This document shows positions 61,727 to 64,000 of a stretch of DNA of 64,000 nt, one piece after another. The translations under genes and the position numbers were made by a program. Below the pieces are notes generated by a model. That model was not told the DNA's origin. It worked only from the letters and a program-made list of their open reading frames with translations, and made no database searches. Each line of letters starts with the position of its first letter. The stretch's first letter is position 1. This DNA is from JAHEEL01 sp963700375 (GTDB taxonomy: Bacteria > Actinomycetota > Acidimicrobiia > Spongiisociales > UBA5794): positions 1 through 64,000 of the forward strand of contig CAVOXF010000004.1 in the NCBI GenBank assembly GCA_963700375.1, written 5' to 3'.

Positions 61727-63258
61727 GCGTCTGCCTGGGTTGACGTGCCGTTGCGGGACGCCAGCGCCTTGTTCAAGGCAGACACGAACGCCCGTGCCGA
61801 GCCCTCCACCACGTCGGTTGAGACCCCACGGCCCGAGTAGGTCTCCGACCCGATCTGGATGATGACGTTGACTTCTGCCATCGCGTCGGCGCCCGACGTC
61901 AAGGGGTTGACGCGGTAGTCGAGCAGCGTCGCGGGGAACCCGAAGGCATCCTGGAGCGCCACGAACGCGGCGCTGACCATGCCGTCACCCTCCGCCGTCA
62001 CCTCGAGCTCCTCGCCGGCCCGGATCACCCGCACGGTCGCGACCGGTGTTTCGCGGTCTCCGCCGCTGAGGTGCAAGCCGGCGAGCTGGACCTTGTCCGA
62101 TGAGCGGTCGGACTCGACCTCGATGAGCCCACGGAGCCCGGCTTCGCCGATCTCCCCTTTGCGGTCTGCAAGTTCCTTGAACCGATCGAACGCCCGTCCG
62201 AATGCCGCATCGTCGAGTTGGATGTCGAGCTTGCCGAGTGCATCGGCGAACGCGGCGCGGCCGGAATGCTTGCCAAGGACGAGTTGGGACTGCTGGCCGA
62301 CATCGCTCGGGTCCATGATTTCGTAGGTCTCGCGGTTCTTGAGCACACCGTGCTGGTGGATCCCGGACTCGTGGGCGAAGGCGTTGCGGCCGACGACTGC
62401 CTTGTTGAACTGCACCGGGTAGCCGGTCAGACGCGACACGAGACGGGACGTCTCGAAGATCTCCGTGGTGTCCGCCTGGATCTCGACGTTGAAGAAGTCC
62501 TGGCGGGTCTTGATCGCCATGATGATCTCCTCGGTCGACGTGTTGCCCGCTCGCTCCCCGATGCCGTTTATGGCGCCCTCGATCTGGCGGGCGCCGGCGT
62601 GGATGGCCGAAAGGGAGTTGGCGACCGCGAGCCCGAGGTCGTCGTGGCAGTGGGTGGAGATGATGACGTCCTCATTGCCGCCGCGTACGTCGGCGTACAC
62701 CCGCTCCATGAGCGCCACGAAGTCAGCCGGCATCGCATACCCGACGGTGTCTGGGATGTTGATGGTGGTGGCCCCGGCGGCGACGGCGATCCTGCATGCC
62801 TCGACGACGAAGTCCGGATCGGAGCGTGTTGCGTCCTGGGGCGAGAACTCGACGTCGTCGACGTAGCCGCGCGCTCGCGTCACGCCTTCCTTGATCGAAG
62901 CGAGCACCTCGGCCGGTGTCTTGCGGAGCATCTGCTCCATGTGGATCGGTGAGGTCGACGTAAACACATGGATCCGGTAGCGCTCGGCCCCGGCAAGAGC
63001 GTCGGCGGCCCGGTCGATGTCGTTGGCCACGGTGCGGGCGAGCGAGGCGATGACCGGTCCGCGGATCTCGGCTGCGATCCGTCGCACGGCTTCATGGTCT
63101 CCGGGTGACGAAGCGGCGAACCCGGCCTCGATGACGTCGACCTTCAACCGGGCGAGTTGTCGGGCGATGGCGACCTTGTCGTCCGGCGACAAGGCGATCC
63201 CCGGAGCCTGCTCGCCGTCGCGAAGCGTCGTGTCGAAGATGACGAGTCGGTCGTTCAT
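61723..63258 (-). CDS. leuA: 2-isopropylmalate synthase
   Basis: 511 residues. The catalytic domain has VIFDTTLRDGEQAPGIALSP and the metal histidines in DVIISTHCHDDLGLAVANSL, with GERAGNTSTEEIIMAIKTR. The C-terminal 130 residues (KVQLAGLHLSGGDRETPVAT onward) form the leucine-binding regulatory domain, as in feedback-inhibited enzymes. First committed step of leucine synthesis. It lies between ilvC and leuB. Confidence 0.95.
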   Translation of the reverse strand: MNDRLVIFDTTLRDGEQAPGIALSPDDKVAIARQLARLKVDVIEAGFAASSPGDHEAVRRIAAEIRGPVIASLARTVANDIDRAADALAGAERYRIHVFTSTSPIHMEQMLRKTPAEVLASIKEGVTRARGYVDDVEFSPQDATRSDPDFVVEACRIAVAAGATTINIPDTVGYAMPADFVALMERVYADVRGGNEDVIISTHCHDDLGLAVANSLSAIHAGARQIEGAINGIGERAGNTSTEEIIMAIKTRQDFFNVEIQADTTEIFETSRLVSRLTGYPVQFNKAVVGRNAFAHESGIHQHGVLKNRETYEIMDPSDVGQQSQLVLGKHSGRAAFADALGKLDIQLDDAAFGRAFDRFKELADRKGEIGEAGLRGLIEVESDRSSDKVQLAGLHLSGGDRETPVATVRVIRAGEELEVTAEGDGMVSAAFVALQDAFGFPATLLDYRVNPLTSGADAMAEVNVIIQIGSETYSGRGVSTDVVEGSARAFVSALNKALASRNGTSTQADA

Positions 63259-63346
63259 GCTCGGTCCCGTACTCTCAAGGTCTCGCGTGCTTCGCGACGC
63301 CGTTCGAAAATGGCGACCGGCGACCGGCGACCGGTGACTCCGTGGC

Positions 63347-64000
<654 letters not shown>

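Overview
The window looks like about 59 kb of a high-GC actinobacterial chromosome, probably from the Acidimicrobiia or a neighbouring deep-branching class, joined near position 5,100-5,170 to about 5 kb of different-looking DNA. The actinobacterial call rests on gene content: a WhiB-type Fe-S regulator, an F420-dependent LLM-class oxidoreductase, a CDC48-like AAA ATPase of the mycobacterial type, a DEDD exonuclease/UvrC-like fusion, a C4 zinc-ribbon coiled-coil protein, a Flp pilin and a class A RNase P RNA. The taxon is an inference; there is no 16S rRNA gene here.

Region 1 (1-5.1 kb) has lower GC in its middle part and almost every gene in it is frameshifted: an IS256-family transposase, an unknown protein, a weakly DeoR-like protein, a VapBC-like toxin-antitoxin pair and a protein of planctomycete type. 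It also holds two 5S rRNA-like sequences, each followed by a near-identical hairpin terminator. It is either a chimeric, poorly polished contig end or a decayed foreign segment.

Region 2 (5.1-21.4 kb) opens with a universal-stress/CBS gene split by an IS481-family element with a CTAG target duplication, and a 5'-truncated metal P-type ATPase. Then come assorted metabolic and membrane genes: a membrane-anchored sulfite-oxidase-like molybdoenzyme, a diaminopropionate ammonia-lyase-like enzyme, a Flp pilin, MsrA, a pair of half-size TauE/SafE proteins, an F420-linked oxidoreductase, a broken aquaporin and an acyltransferase. It closes with rnpB.

Region 3 (21.4-31.4 kb) carries a compact sulfur operon (HTH-PocR regulator, sulfide:quinone-oxidoreductase-like flavoprotein, DUF1641 protein, TusE/DsrC-like and DsrE-like proteins) with a palindromic operator upstream. 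It is followed by WhiB, an ABC exporter facing a TetR gene, trpD, and a lipoprotein thioredoxin whose first redox cysteine codon is UGA, followed directly by a 36-nt hairpin. This last gene is the best candidate for something new: a likely selenocysteine-containing TlpA-like protein.

Region 4 (31.4-39.4 kb) is a tightly overlapping histidine operon, yerC-hisG-hisD-hisC-hisB-hisH-hisF-hisIE, continuing into a second TlpA-like thioredoxin and an Lgt-like membrane protein, with hisA divergent from its head.

Region 5 (39.5-50 kb) has LPXTG surface-protein genes damaged by an IS630 remnant and a frameshift, then a CDC48-like ATPase facing a CsaA-like gene, the DEDD/UvrC-like protein, a DsbA-like protein, a SpoU methyltransferase and a TPM-domain protein. 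Region 6 (50-64 kb) holds an archaeal-type methionine adenosyltransferase, a nitroreductase, the three-gene NAD(P) transhydrogenase, an alcohol dehydrogenase, an SDR, a DapA-like lyase, 6-phosphogluconate dehydrogenase, an M1 peptidase and the branched-chain amino acid genes leuB, leuA and ilvC (cut by the window end).
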